Shown here: positions 23,473 to 35,271 of the stretch, one piece after another | Layout of the letters: every line of letters begins with the position of its first letter | Position numbering within the stretch: position 1 is the stretch's first letter | Assembly: GCA_007570785.1 (NCBI GenBank) | Contig: ML664183.1 | Span: 20,887,278 to 20,951,277, forward strand | Length of the DNA: 64,000 nucleotides | Reading direction: 5' to 3' | DNA from: Antilocapra americana | Lineage: Eukaryota > Chordata > Mammalia > Artiodactyla > Antilocapridae | Translations under genes and position numbers: made by a program | The notes under the pieces: model-generated | Databases searched by the model: none | The model's input: the letters and a program-made list of their open reading frames with translations, nothing else | Told to the model about the DNA's origin: nothing

Positions 23473-25130
23473 CCAAAGGGGTAACAGAGATCACTTCAAA
23501 GTTATTTAAAAAAAAAAAATGAAGGACATTGTAGGAAAAGTTCAAAACTTAAGATGGAATTTTAATAGTTACCAAATAACTATTAGGCTACCATGCCAGG
23601 TTCTTTGTATATTTTAAAATTCTTAAAATCCACATGGTATCTCAAAGATAAAGCAAAATAAAACAAAGCAAGTATAAACAAAAATAACCTAAAAAATTAG
23701 GCAAGTTCACATATCAACTGGTAAATTCAGGATTTAAACTTACTTTTTTTCAGGTTTTGAGCCATTTCTTCAACAATCTATATAGTTTTTTTTTTAAAAA
23801 AAATCTAAACTATCATCTAGTAATCCTGCCCATACATTATGTTTATAGAATAGGTGCTTACCAAGTAAAATGCTCTTAAAAAGTTAAGTAAAGAAAGTTA
23901 TCACATTCCTATAATATTGTAAGGGGAAAATTATGGGAAGCATTGGTGACAATTACCTACAGTTATGAGCAGGTATAACTTTCTTATTTTCACTTTTCAG
24001 TACCAAGAGAAATGCAGAAAAGATTCAACAAGTAAATTTTTATTAGTGACTAGTCTTTAGTACTTTAGGACTCACCTTGATAAAACATAAAAATTGCAAA
24101 AAAATTAATAAAAAGACCCTTTCTTAAAGATTTCAAGTCTCCAAATGCTTCAAAATCCAATTCAGTAAATTTGATTTTCACCTGTAGAAATCAAAGTGAC
24201 CCTGGTATAATGTTTATAATGTTTTCAGAATTCTGAGGTTTGCTTTCACTTTTAGGGACCTATTTTTAAAGTGTACCGTTTCACTCATTACTAATTTCTC
24301 TGCAAAATCAGAATGAAAAATCTCATGGAGAATTCTCTTGTAATCACTTGAGAATCTAATTTAACACGTTTGAAAAACATTAGTTATGAAAGTACATAAT
24401 ATAAGCCATTCTTACATCACGTTGCCTGATTGATGATATGTCATTTATTATTCTCATATATAGTGTTATAGTTCTTCAAGAATAACTGCTTCTGTTTCCC
24501 ATTAGGCACAGCGTGGCTACAATAACAGCAAGCTATATGTCTTAAATGTAATATAAGACTTCAGACTGAACCCTATTTCATGGACTAGTTTAAAGTGTCA
24601 GTATCACACAGAGCCCCTTTGAATAATGGAAGAGGCAAGCTGAGGCAACGTGAGCAGACATTCATCTTTGTGCACACTGGAATGAGAGACACAAAGACCT
24701 CTACCACTCGCAATGGAGAGATATATGGAGGTATTCAAATATCACAGATACTTAGCTGTTGAGGCAGATACTGTGTGTCTTCAGGTTTCAGTAAATCATC
24801 TCCCAGTTGTACATGGTTCAAACTAAAATTTACAAAATAATCATAAAGAAACAAAGTATCATGGACTTTAGTAGCTGTTGTCTTTTGTTGCCCAGAATAA
24901 TTTATTATCCGACCGACCAGTTCTAATAACTGTGTTTTCTTACCTCGAGGAAAATGAATCCCAGAACAGATGAAGGATGAATTATGATACCTCCTACCCA
25001 ACCACTTCTACGCAAATGCTGTGGAGTAACATTTTACATTGTATCTCCTTATCATCACTGAGTAGAGATATTGGCATTTGGCATCTTGGAATCCCTGCCT
25101 AGAATTAGGAAAGAATGCTATATCTCTTTT
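23473..25130. other. No gene recognised
   Basis: AT-rich. A T-run then A-run block lies near 23786-23808. A minus-strand open frame at 24735-25001 (88 codons) has no domain I can name. Confidence 0.55.
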
Positions 25131-25715
25131 GCTCTTTGAAGCTAACTTTAAAAGCGCGTGCCTGGGGAGAACAGCTACAAAGAGAAAGCTTTTCTGGAAC
25201 AGGGGACAACATTAAACTTTACCTAAGCACTGTGTTCCTAGAAATTAGTGAAGGTTAAGAAACCTATTCATCCCCTCTGTGTTCCAGGGAATGACTTACT
25301 GCAGTGAACCACCCTTCTGCATGACTTAGATAGGAATCCTGGTCAACCCCTTGCTTTCCTATGCCAAGGCCAGCCCTCCATATTCATATTCTCTGCCTCT
25401 CACATAAATTAGCGGAGCTGTTTTATCCCCATTGATCATCTGAAGCAAAATGCTTGATAACAGAAATTTGACTAAATGTCTCTCCTTCACCCAGACCCCT
25501 CAACTCTGACCCATCCTCAGCCTGTTCCAGCACACAACACCTCCTGTGAGTAGGCAGGACTCAGGGCCAAACTTCCTCTGGTCTGCTGTCCAGTCATGCC
25601 ACTCTTTCAATCCACTTCCAACACAATTTAGGGAGAAATCCCTTCTATTTAGTGAAACTGGCAGATCTTATGGTCAGAGCATCCTCCCTGTTGCAATAAT
25701 TTCATTCTTTTCTTT

Positions 25716-27208
25716 TTTTTTTTTTTTGCCTCTGGGGAAGGGTGTTTAAATTTTATTAAAATGTAGTTGATTTACAAGGTTGTGTTAGTTTCAAGTGTAC
25801 AGAAAAGTGAATCAGTTTTACATTTACATATATCCGCTCTTTTTGGATTGTTTTCCTGTATAGGTCCTTACAGAGTATTTAATAAGAGTTTCCCTGTATT
25901 ATTAGTTATATACATGTATTAGTTACCTTATTAGTTATATATTTTTTATATAATAGTGTATATATGTCAATCCCAATCTCTCAATTTATCCCTGCCTGCC
26001 TTCCCTGCCTAGTAACCAAACTTCTTAAAAAATAGCTTTTGTAGACAGACTATTTTAGATTGGCTATGTGTTTCTCTCACCAAGACATTATACTACAGTT
26101 TCCTGGTTTCCATTGATAATACAGAAAGGTTAGCTATCTAATTGTCTTTTATTTGTATTGATGTTTACTCTGTCATTTCTCTTCAATTTATCTTTTTTTC
26201 TAATTTTTCTATTATCTCCTTCTGAATCTCCTATGACATATATATTACTTTTCCCACCCTGTTTTTCATGTCTCTTAATAGCACTTCAACTTTTTTTGGG
26301 GGGGCTTTCTTTTTTTAATTAATTAATTAAAATTTTCTTTGCATTATTGTGTTGGTTTTGCCATACATTGACATGAATCTGCCAGGGGTATACAAATGTT
26401 CCCCTTCCAGAACCCCCCTGCCTCCTCCCTCCTGATTCCCTCTCTCTGGGTCATCCCGGTGCACCAGCCCTGAGCATCAAACCTGGGCTGGCAATTGATT
26501 TCACATATGATAATTAACATGTTTCAATGCTGTTCTCCCATATCATCCCACCCTTGCCCTCTCCCATAGAGTCCAAAAGACTATTCATACATCTGTGTTT
26601 CTTTTGCTGTCTCGCATACAGGGTTCTCATTACCATCTTTCTCAATTCCATATATATGCGTTAGTATACTGTATTTTTGTTTTTCTTTCTGGATTACTTC
26701 ACTCTGGCTAACAAACACATGAAAAGATGCTCAGCATCACTCGTTATCAGAGAAATGCAAATCAAAACCACAATGAGGTACCACTTTACACCAGTAAGAA
26801 TGGCTGCCATCCAAAAGTCTCCAAGCAATAAATGCTGGAGAGGATGTGGAGAAAAGGGAACCCTCTTACACTGTTGGTGGGAATGCAAACTAGTACAGCC
26901 ACTATGGAGAACAGTGTGGAGATTCCTTAAAAAACTGAAAATAGAACTGCCATATGACCCAGCAATCCCACTGCTGGGCATACACACCGAGAAAACCAGA
27001 ATTGAAAGAGCCACATGTACCCCAATGTTCATCGCTGCATTGTTCACAATAGCCAGGACATGGAAGCAACCTAGATGCCCATCAACTGACAAATGGATAA
27101 GAAAGCTGTGGTACATATACACAATGGAATATTACTCAGCATTAAAAAAAAATTCATTTGAATCAGTTCTACTCAGGTGGACGGAACTGGAGCCTATTAT
27201 ATATAGTG
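25716..27208 (-). mobile_element. Twin-primed L1 with probable 3' transduction
   Basis: One insertion bounded by a perfect 18-bp TSD (aatttcattcttttcttt, 25698-25715 and 27209-27226). From left to right: poly(T) tail, transduced flank (about 25728-26290), the L1's own A/T-rich tail, L1 3' end in minus orientation (about 26301-26705), then an inverted upstream ORF2 piece in plus orientation (26706-27208). The inverted piece corresponds to about 17386-17890 and the minus piece to about 17881-18226 of the long L1 in this window. That inversion is the signature of twin priming. Confidence 0.85.
25728..26290 (-). other. Probable L1 3'-transduced segment
   Basis: Lies between the L1's internal tail and the terminal poly(T) next to the TSD. 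Read on the minus strand it ends with AATAAA about 24 nt before the poly(A), the spacing of a working polyadenylation signal. The outer part (about 25740-26030) is an old antisense L1 3' end. The inner part (about 26030-26290) is unassigned and may be unique to the source locus. Confidence 0.6.
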
Positions 27209-27290
27209 AATTTCATTCTTTTCTTTGCAAACTCTTTCTGAATAAAGTTTCTCCTTATGAAGTCCTGATTTCTCCTTTATTTGCCAGACA

Positions 27291-27809
27291 GAATGAAGGT
27301 CATTGTCGAGGACAAGCAGAGGCAAGAAAGGATGAGAAGCAAAAGGAGGGTATGTCTCCATTGGCCTAAATTCAAGATTTGATTCCTGAAATTAATTATA
27401 TAATCCATAACCTTTGACCTAAGCAATGGGTTCTAAGTTCAATAGCTTTTACCTCCACCAAACACTCTCTCCTTTTCTCAACTCTCTGCTTTCTCTTAAA
27501 GTTCTGATTGTATTTTTTTATTTGAGGTCTGAAACATTCCATAATATTAACGTCATGGATTGAAATTCCTTCTGTTCTAGCATAGAGAGCATGAGAGTGG
27601 AGAGTGGGTGGTGGGGGTGGATAGAGTAAGTGAAGATAGTAGTCAAAGCTCCCTAGAAAGGAATTTCTCTTCCAATATACTTTTCACATACATATTAAAA
27701 TTTGTAGATGCTTCTATGTTTAAAAGCTCATCTACAAAAAATGCAAATATATGTGGATATGAACGATAATATATGTGAGGCAGTATAAAAGAGAAAGGAT
27801 ATGTCCTTT
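27291..27809. other. No gene recognised
   Basis: A purine-rich, G-rich patch lies near 27590-27625. Nothing else recognised. Confidence 0.55.
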
Positions 27810-28000
27810 CTAGCAATGCAAATTTGAGTTTCAATCCCAGCTGTGTGATCTTTACTAAGATAACTTCTGAATCTATAAGAAGAAAATATACATTTTTTCT
27901 TAGTAGATTGTTCTGATGATTAAATGGGGTAATGCTGCAGTGGTTTGCAAGGAACTTGGCCCATAATAAGCCCTGGATAAATAATATTTATTATCACAAA
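27810..28000 (+). mobile_element. MIR SINE, near full length
   Basis: GAGTTTCAATCCCAGCTGTG (box B region), TGATGATTAAATGGGGTAATG, GGAACTTGGCCCATAATAAG and AATAATATTTATTATC in sense MIR order. Confidence 0.8.
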
Positions 28001-28834
28001 AATCCTTTGTAAATTGAAGAATAGCATTCAGAAATAAGAGAGTATATTATTGTTTCCTTGAGAAGAATGCTCATTAGCATTCTCAGAGCTAACAGAAGTT
28101 ATAGAGGAGAAAAATGGGGAGCTTCCTTTTACTTGTTCCTAGCATATTTAAACCTAAGCATCACTTTTGATTCTCTCTTTAATTGCCTGATCTCCTGCCA
28201 TCCACTCAATATTTATTAGATCTAGTGAGTCTCTATCCAAAAATTTTCTTTAACATTACACTTTTTTGGTTAAGTCTCACAATATCTGTCTCTCATCAGG
28301 ATTTTTCAATATTCTGCTACTTGGTTTTTAACAGATCAGATTTTTCTTCCATGCACTTTTCTGAATGTGCTCTCCTCTTAGTATCTGTGAGCATTCCCTG
28401 TTATCTTAACTAAATTATTGCAGAAATCTTAAAATTGGATTTTGTTTCAGATAAAGGTAAAAGTCTGGACTTTGGTGAGGTACAAAAACAAGATTCGAGT
28501 TCAGGCCCTTGTCTCTCATAAGCGAGGTAAGAAGGAGGAATTATGTTGTAAGTTTGGGAAGTATTCTGCTTAAGGATGTTGTACAGCCAGAGAGGTAGAC
28601 TCTGGCAGGCATTGTTACCTGCCCACCCCGTGCACATCTCTTTAACCTCCCCACTGATATTACTTTGGTTTAGGATGGAAAGTAGTGTTTCCAGCTTACA
28701 ATTAAATTTCTTGTGCTCCCTTGCAGCTTTTATATGACAAAATTCTGGACAATGGGATGGGAATTTGCTGGGGAGAGTTTTATTTTTCATATATGGGCAA
28801 TACTCTTCTTTTGTTATCTTCTTCTTCCTCCCTT
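28001..28834. other. No gene recognised; possible old repeat
   Basis: The stretch at about 28640-28780 (CTCCCTTGCAGCTTTTATATG, ACAATGGGATGGGAATTTG) resembles a degraded mammalian repeat of unknown family. The remainder is unassigned. Confidence 0.4.
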
Positions 28835-29038
28835 GGGGTTCCCAGGTGGCACAGTGGTAAAGAATCCACCTGCCAATGCAGGAGGTGCAAGAGACACAGG
28901 TTCAATCCCTAGGTTGGGAAAATCCCTTGGAGTAGGAAATAGCAACCCACTCCAGTATTCTTGCCTGAAAAACTCCATGGACAGAGGAGCCTGGCAGGCT
29001 ACAGTTGATGGGATTGCAGAGTCGGAAACGACTGAGCG

Positions 29039-29040
<2 letters not shown>
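28835..29040 (+). mobile_element. Bov-tA SINE
   Basis: GGGGTTCCCAGGTGGCACAG head, GGTTCAATCCCTAGG box B, CCCACTCCAGTATTCTTGCC body and GACTGAGCG end. It runs straight into a CA repeat. Confidence 0.94.

Positions 29041-29075
<35 letters not shown>
29041..29075. repeat. (CA)n microsatellite at SINE tail
   Basis: About 17 CA units grown from the 3' tail of the Bov-tA, a frequent origin for ruminant microsatellites. Confidence 0.97.
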
Positions 29076-29077
<2 letters not shown>

Positions 29078-29419
29078 TTCACCTTAATGCCTTAAATGTG
29101 GTGCTTTGAGATATAGGAATTGACCATGAAGACAAGAGACACACATTCAGGACAGCAGAGTAGAAACAAGGAAGAAGACTAAGGCACTGTGGTTGTCTGG
29201 GGCCTCTGCAGCTCCTTTCCATACTTTTTCACCAGCTAAAAGAATCCCTTTTTTGGTTCAGTCATTGCTTCTGGAGGTTTTCTGTTCATGTATTTTATCA
29301 GAACACCAAGGGACACTCTGGTAATTCTTTTCAGTTTTTCTCTAACATTTCTAGTAAACTCTGCCCTGAACACCATGATAATGGAAGCTTTAAATTTTTA
29401 AGGTTTTAGCTCAGTCTTT
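29076..29419. other. No gene recognised
   Basis: No assigned family, domain or RNA. Confidence 0.6.
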
Positions 29420-29600
29420 TAATACTCTCTTTCTACAAAATATCAAACATATACAAAAGCAGCAAATGCTGTAACGTGCTCCCTTTTATCCATTAGCTAG
29501 CTTCAAGATGATCAACTTGTTCTCATTTTATCCATAACGTCACCTACTCTGTTTCCACTCTCACCACTAGTTTTATTTTCTAAGCAAATCTAAAATGGTT
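29420..29600 (+). mobile_element. Old L1M-type 3' end
   Basis: AAACATATACAAAAGCAGC, CCATTAGCTAGCTTCAAG, AAGATGATCAACTTG and TTTTCTAAGCAAATC follow the order of old mammalian L1 3' ends. Diverged. Confidence 0.45.
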
Positions 29601-30679
29601 TATTGTAAAGGTACAAAATGGAATATAGTATCATTTTACTTAGAGAAAAGTATGTATTATCAATAAACATATCAGCAAATAACTCAAATCAATTAACCCA
29701 AAAGTCCTTTATTGTCACCAAGGAGAGGACTGAGTCTAAGATAAAATGATGACCCTGCTCACCCTTTTGCACCCAGAGAAACTTCCATATGGTACATGCA
29801 AAAATCAAAGCAAAGAGAGATATAATGGAAGAACTACACATTGATTATCCAAGGACTTAGGGATGCCAAAGACTGAAGAGTAGTGGGAAATAATGAAAGA
29901 AATGATGCTCAGAATGGATTAAAACTGTCTCCCTAATTTTCCTGCAGCAATCTGCAGATTCACAGTATTTTGTTAACAATTACTACAACTAATAAAATAA
30001 ATGCCACACTATTCCATCTAAAATTATAATTACTTTGCACAATGTTTAACCTACACCTTTGAAAAGAGTGTCATCATCCAGTCTGATGCCAACATCCTTA
30101 TGCTTTATTTTTGGATATACCATATATTTTATAAACATACACACTGACAGATGAAAAGAAAGGTTACTTGTACTTACATTCTCTCTTCCACTTTTCCATG
30201 TTTCTCTTTTTAGTTTCTTTATCAGTATGGTATATTTTATAGCCTTCTTTAAAGATATCCAATGTTATTAAATTTAATGTGTATATATCTCCATGATTAT
30301 GTTTTTTCATGTATAAAGTATATAAAAGCACAACTCTATATATGATATGTGTTTTTAACTAAAAAAATCATTCTATACACATTTGTCTATGACTTAATTT
30401 TTAAAAATCGGTTATGTTCATTTCAAGGTAAGTGAATGTTTATATTTTCTAATTTCTACATATATACATGTGTACATATAATTCTGCATGAATTAGAGTA
30501 TATGACATATGCTAGACAATCTTTTAACTGTTTTGTTTCCCTCCTCCTCTTTTACTTCTCCACATTCTCCTCCCCTTCCTTCTCTCTCCTCCTCCTTGTC
30601 TTCTTCACCTTAATTTTCTATAATTGGACTACCCCTTCCTCAAGTCAACATCAAGTTTGGAACTAAAACATTTGAATTA
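29601..30679. other. No gene recognised; CT-rich tract
   Basis: AT-rich, with a pyrimidine tract at about 30535-30610 (CTCCTCCTC, CTTCTCTCTCC). Parts may be very old LINE sequence but no family is clear. Confidence 0.5.
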
Positions 30680-30835
30680 CAATCTTGAGTCCACCAGATA
30701 TTGAAGTAATGTAGAGCAAGATGCCATTTCCTTACTTGTAAAATAAGAATAATACTAATCCCAATATTTTAAGGTTATTATATTAAGAGTATTCATATAC
30801 AAAAGGTGCTTGATACGTTATCTGGTAAAAAGAAA
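30680..30835 (+). mobile_element. MIR SINE
   Basis: ATTACAATCTTGAGTCCACC, CATTTCCTTACTTGTAAAAT, AGAATAATACTAATCCCA and CAAAAGGTGCTTGATACG in sense MIR order. Confidence 0.65.
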
Positions 30836-30889
30836 ATTTAAGCAACACGAGCTGATGTTAACTGTATACTGCTCACCTTTCTCAATTTT

Positions 30890-31180
30890 CTGCTCATATT
30901 TTTCATCTGGGTTGCAGCATCCCAGCCACACAGGGTTTCTCTCTGTACCTTCAATAGGCTAAGATTTTTCTTCTTACAGCCTTAGCACTGGTCTCACTGT
31001 TTGGAACTTTACCATCTATTTATTTATACACCTTTTCTTCCCCTTCACCTAACCCACTAAAGTGTAAACTCTGAGAAAGTGGAAATCCAGATTTTCTTTT
31101 TCTAATTTCTATCCCCTAACACCATGTATGAAAGAGTCTCCTGTTTAACATGTACTTGTTAAATGAATGAATGATTTCAT
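30890..31180 (+). mobile_element. L2 LINE 3' end
   Basis: CACTAAAGTGTAAACTCTG, GAAATCCAGATTTTC, CTATCCCCTAACACCATG and TTGTTAAATGAATGAATG are the classical L2 end in order. Confidence 0.8.
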
Positions 31181-31189
31181 TCTATATTC

Positions 31190-31345
31190 AGTCTCAAAGT
31201 GACAAAATAGGTATTACTTTCTCCATTTTAAAAATAATAAAAGTGAGGCTGAATTCTTTCTTGAAGGTTATAGAATTGTTGAATTGGGCTTGAATCCAAT
31301 TTTTCTTGCTGTGTCTAGTGTTCTTACCTCTGTTTCTCAAATGTT
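31190..31345 (-). mobile_element. MIR SINE
   Basis: GGTATTACTTTCTCCATTTT, AAAAGTGAGGCTGAATTC and GGGCTTGAATCCAATTTTTC match antisense MIR. Confidence 0.65.
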
Positions 31346-32624
31346 ACTTTTCTTATTATGCACACATTCAGCCTGTTCAACAGAGTTGTAAATCTCTTCA
31401 AACCATGCATTTTACTGTCTTTAGTTTATATAACAACACTTAGCTTACAATAAATACACAATAAGCATTTGCTGTTGGCAATGATTCTCCTTCATGTGTT
31501 CATGCTTTTACCTCCAGTATGATATACATAAAAATGACTCTAAGTTTACTATCAAAAATTGTTTGTGTAGGTGCTCCTAGTTAAAGTTCATTTGCAGCAT
31601 GTATGCAAAGACTGTTGATGGCACTCCTAGGAGACATTGATGGTTCCTGAATCTCAATTTGCACAGCAGATCAGGCAAGGAAATGAGAGCCAGAAGACAA
31701 TGGGAAGAGAGCGCAGGTAATCCTATTGCAGTTTATAAGCAGGAGACATTCAGGTTGTGAAAAAAGGTAAACTATGGCAGGTGCTGTGCGGGGCCTGTGA
31801 TGACCAAGGAAACCTAAATGGGATACTGCAGACAGAGATAGACACTGATAGAAACAGTAGAGCAATTTTTGAAATATCTAGAAAGCTAGTAGTGCTTGTA
31901 ATGATTGACTCTCCCAAGACATAAAAGAATGTTCCTAGCAGCATGGACTCTTAAATGATCAGGATGACAAAACTATCTATTGTATAATACATGACATGGA
32001 ATGATAACTCTTTCTTATATTTAAAACTAGAGAGAAATGAAGGAGGGACATGTATAATGTGAGGCAAGAAGAATGTTTTGCAACACTCTTCAATCATTTA
32101 TTTTAATACTGAAAAGTATGACATATCTATTCTCTTCTCTCCATTCCTAGAGCAGTGGACAGAGTCCAAATCCTCATCATGCATCTCCTGGATCAAAACA
32201 GAATCCTCTTGACTCCAGAGGCCAAGCCACAGTCTCTGGAAGGATCCTCTGAATTGCAAGTGGACCGTGCACTCCACTGCTAAGTAACACTGCAAGCTCC
32301 TGGTCAGAGTGGTCAGTTTAACTCTCATCACATTTATTTTGGGCCACTCATGTATTGATAGTTGTCCTCCAACTCTCCAATACATAATACCATTCAGGAA
32401 GCCTGCAAAATGCACATCTTTGGGCCTCAAAGAAGGATTTTGAGCGTTATCTTGCTAGCATGTGAAATGTGTGTAATGTGTGGTAGTTTGAAATTATTTA
32501 GCATTGCCCTTCTTTGGGATTGGAATGAAAACTAACCTTTTCCATAGTTCTCTATTTAAGGTTGATTATCAGCAAGATCATGGAGTCATAAATGATACCC
32601 AAGTACCTTCCAATTAAGTACCCA
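31346..32624. other. No gene recognised; 110-codon antisense frame
   Basis: The minus-strand open frame 32098-32430 is uninterrupted for 110 codons. I recognise no domain, and the DNA may be an old repeat. The rest is unassigned. Confidence 0.45.
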
Positions 32625-32632
32625 TGAGTGTT

Positions 32633-32851
32633 CACTTGCTCAGTCATGTCCAACTCTTGGCAACTCTAGGGACTACAGCCCACAAGGCTCCTCCATCCAT
32701 GTGACTTTCCAGGCAAGGATATTGGAGTGGCTTGCCATTTCCTCCTCCAGGGTATCTTCCTGACCCAGGGATTGAACTCACATATCCTATGTCTCCTGCA
32801 TTGGCAGGTGGATTTTTTTTTTTTTTAACCACTGAGCCACCTGGGAAGCCC
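32633..32851 (-). mobile_element. Bov-tA SINE with poly(T) expansion in its head
   Basis: Reverse Bov-tA (TTGCCATTTCCTCCTCCAGG, CACTGAGCCACCTGGGAAGC) with short TSD tgagtgtt/tgagtatt (32625-32632 and 32852-32859). The head has 14 consecutive T (32813-32826) where the family has TTCTTTA. Confidence 0.92.
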
Positions 32852-32859
32852 TGAGTATT

Positions 32860-34042
32860 TGCAGTAACATCCTAAAATGGGCTGCTTAAAAAAAAAAAAA
32901 AAAAAAACCAACACACACACACAAAAAAACCTTATCTTTTTCCTTTATCCAAGATCATATACCCTTTATAAAAGAAACTACACATATATTCCAAAATTCT
33001 CTTCAGTTCTTTCTCTCTCACTCTCTATCTCTGTGTCTCTCTCTCTCTACATATATATACAAACATAATTTAAATAATTTGAAAATGTTTTTAAGCATGC
33101 TAATAAGAGAAATTACAATTTGTGTAATTTTTTCAAGGAGGTACAGAATAAAATTGTGAAAGTTGATGTAATAAAACCACAATTAAAATGGAATTCTCAG
33201 TGATATGAGAGGTCTTCCTTCTCCTATAGTAGTGATTTATTTAACACAACCACTGTCTAGTGATAATAGCAATTAGTTATAAAGCATATTTGGACTACCA
33301 TTTGGAAGAGGTATACTGATGCTAAATACGAATGAGTAGACATTGTCCACATTATTCCATTCATCACATTATTCATTGTGTCAAATGCACAGTGCATGAC
33401 TCAAATCAGCTCTTTTAAATAGTCAATAAATCAGTGTTTATGAAACCTAAGACCCATGCACAGGAGAATCACGGTTTAAGCCACTTGAGGATTTAAGGGA
33501 ATAGTTAGACTATAACATGCTAATTACTTCTTTCAGTCTAAATAAAGCACACTGGAAACATGCAAGGTGGCTTTAAAAAAATGTTTCTATAAAGTTAGTG
33601 CTTTGATGAGTTACTCAATGGGACCACACCCTATAAAACATGAATATTAAGGACCACATTAGGAAGAAAATTTTATTACATTTGGTATCTCAAGTTCAAA
33701 CTTTTAGATGAACTGTTCTTTGAGATTCCAAAAAGAAATCAAATTAAGTTCATGTTCTATGAAAATGTATGTGAGAGTGTATTGATGTTTAAGTTAAAAA
33801 AATTGAGCCATACAACACAAAATGTAAAGAATGTTGTCCTTATACTTAATTTATAATTTTTAACATAGAGCTGTAATTCTGTAATGGATGACCATTTGCC
33901 TGCCCTAAAATTTAAAGTTTAAAGGCTGGAGGTTAATACCTTTGAGTTTAGTAGAATAAAACAGTAGAAACACTCATTTTTCAAACTATTATATTAAAAT
34001 GTGTATTGATACTAATTTACCTACAAAAGCTGGACTATAAAA
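32860..34042. other. Simple repeats, no gene recognised
   Basis: Contains an A-rich/CA tract (32888-32933) and a TC/TA-rich tract (about 33007-33060). The remainder is AT-rich and unassigned. Confidence 0.55.
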
Positions 34043-34660
34043 GCAATTTTTGCAAGTGAATAAAATGGATGTAAAAATTATATCCAGTTATTCAATCAGC
34101 AGTGTTCTACAATAATTACTCAGCCATTAAAAAGAAATTATGCTGTTTGCAGCAACATGAATGAACCTAAAGACTGTCATACTGAGTGAAGTCAGTCAGT
34201 CAGAGAAAGAGAAATATCATATGATAGCCCTTATATGCAGAATCTAAAAAGAAATAGTACAAATGAACTTATTTATGAACTAGAAACAGACTCACAGACT
34301 TAGAGAATGAACTCATGGTTACCAAGAGGAAGGAAGGGAGAAAAAGATAGTGAGGGAATTTGAGATTGACATGTATACACCACTATATTTAAAATGGATA
34401 ACCGATAAGGATCTATCACATAGTACAGGGAACTCTGCTCAATGTTATGTGGCAGCCTGGATGGGAGAGAAGTTTGGGGGAGAATGATGCATGTATATGT
34501 TTGGCTGAGTCCTTTTTGCTGTTCAACCGAAACTATCATAATATTGTTAATTGGCTACATTCTGATGTAAAATAAAAAGCTTAAAAAAAACAATTTTTAC
34601 ATTTAAGTAAAGTGGATATAAAACTAGATCCAATTATTATATCATCAGTATTCTTCAGCA
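34043..34660. repeat. Diverged direct duplication of about 70 bp flanking an L1
   Basis: CAATTTTTGCAAGTGAATAA... (about 34044-34112) and CAATTTTTACATTTAAGTAA... (about 34591-34660) align over about 70 bases with small indels and roughly three-quarters identity by eye. They bracket the L1 3' end. Confidence 0.6.
34113..34590 (+). mobile_element. L1 3' end (older artiodactyl subfamily)
   Basis: ATTACTCAGCCATTAAAAAG, TCATACTGAGTGAAGTCAG, GAACTAGAAACAGACTCAC, AAATGGATAACCGATAAGG and a terminal AATAAAAAGC with an A run: the ORF2 end and 3' UTR of an old L1. Confidence 0.88.
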
Positions 34661-35271
34661 ACACTTTCCAATGGTAGGAGGAAATTTTTTTAAATGAATA
34701 AAGTACATAAAATTTCCCATTCTTTATTCTAATGATTGTGTACAGGCACTAGGACATCATGATGTTTGGAAATTAAGAAATATATGAACCATATCAGTAG
34801 ACAGGTTTTTAAAGCCCAAACTATGTATTTATTAACTGACCTTAAAAAAAAAAAAAAGAAAGGATTATTTCTGAATTGAGGGCTTTTTCTTAACAGGGAC
34901 CTAATTATATGCATGCCTTTAGGATACCTTTATAATTACATGGCTAATAAACTATTGCATATCCTAATGTATATATATAACAAAAAAATACTAAGTTGTT
35001 CCTTTGAGAATATTTCAGGGTATTATTGGATGCATTTTTTTTTTTTTTTTTGCATTTTAGACTTAAAAAGTACTTTAATAATCACACAGTGCTGGGAACC
35101 CCAATGTATTTTTGAGGTAAATTTCTTGCTTTTTCACTTTATAGAGTTCCATTTAAGCCTATGATAAGATGTATGTATGTACGTACATATAATTTAATAA
35201 TTTTATATTGATTATTATTGGAATTTTATTTTATAATCACTACTTTGTCAAAGTTACATAGAATGAAGAAA
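34661..35271. other. No gene recognised
   Basis: AT-rich, with poly(A) at about 34844-34856 and poly(T) at about 35036-35051. Confidence 0.6.

Larger units (their letters stand above)
25140..27290 (+). mobile_element. Possible ERV/MaLR LTR split by the L1 insertion
   Basis: With the 25716-27208 insertion removed, the flanks join into TTGCAATAATTTCATTC...TTTGCAAACTC, followed by GAATAAAGTTTCTCC (polyadenylation signal at 27240-27245) and a pyrimidine-rich U5-like end. That is LTR-like. I cannot name the family or fix the boundaries. Confidence 0.35.

Noticed and set aside
23786..23808. T-run followed by A-run as a terminator or hairpin
   Set aside because: Low-complexity AT sequence in a mammalian genome. 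No transcript context supports a terminator.
24735..25001. 88-codon antisense frame as a possible exon
   Set aside because: No domain, no splice context that I can support, and length within chance for AT-rich sequence.
26677..27369. 230-codon plus-strand open frame read as a gene
   Set aside because: It is the inverted ORF2 piece of the twin-primed L1 running by chance into flanking sequence. No promoter or independent domain.
28814..29071. Cys-Val repeat frame
   Set aside because: Translation of the (CA)n microsatellite and the antisense Bov-tA.
35166..35190. Palindromic ATGTATGTACGTACAT-like stretch
   Set aside because: Short arms built from a simple ATGT/ACGT alternation, expected in AT-rich low-complexity DNA.
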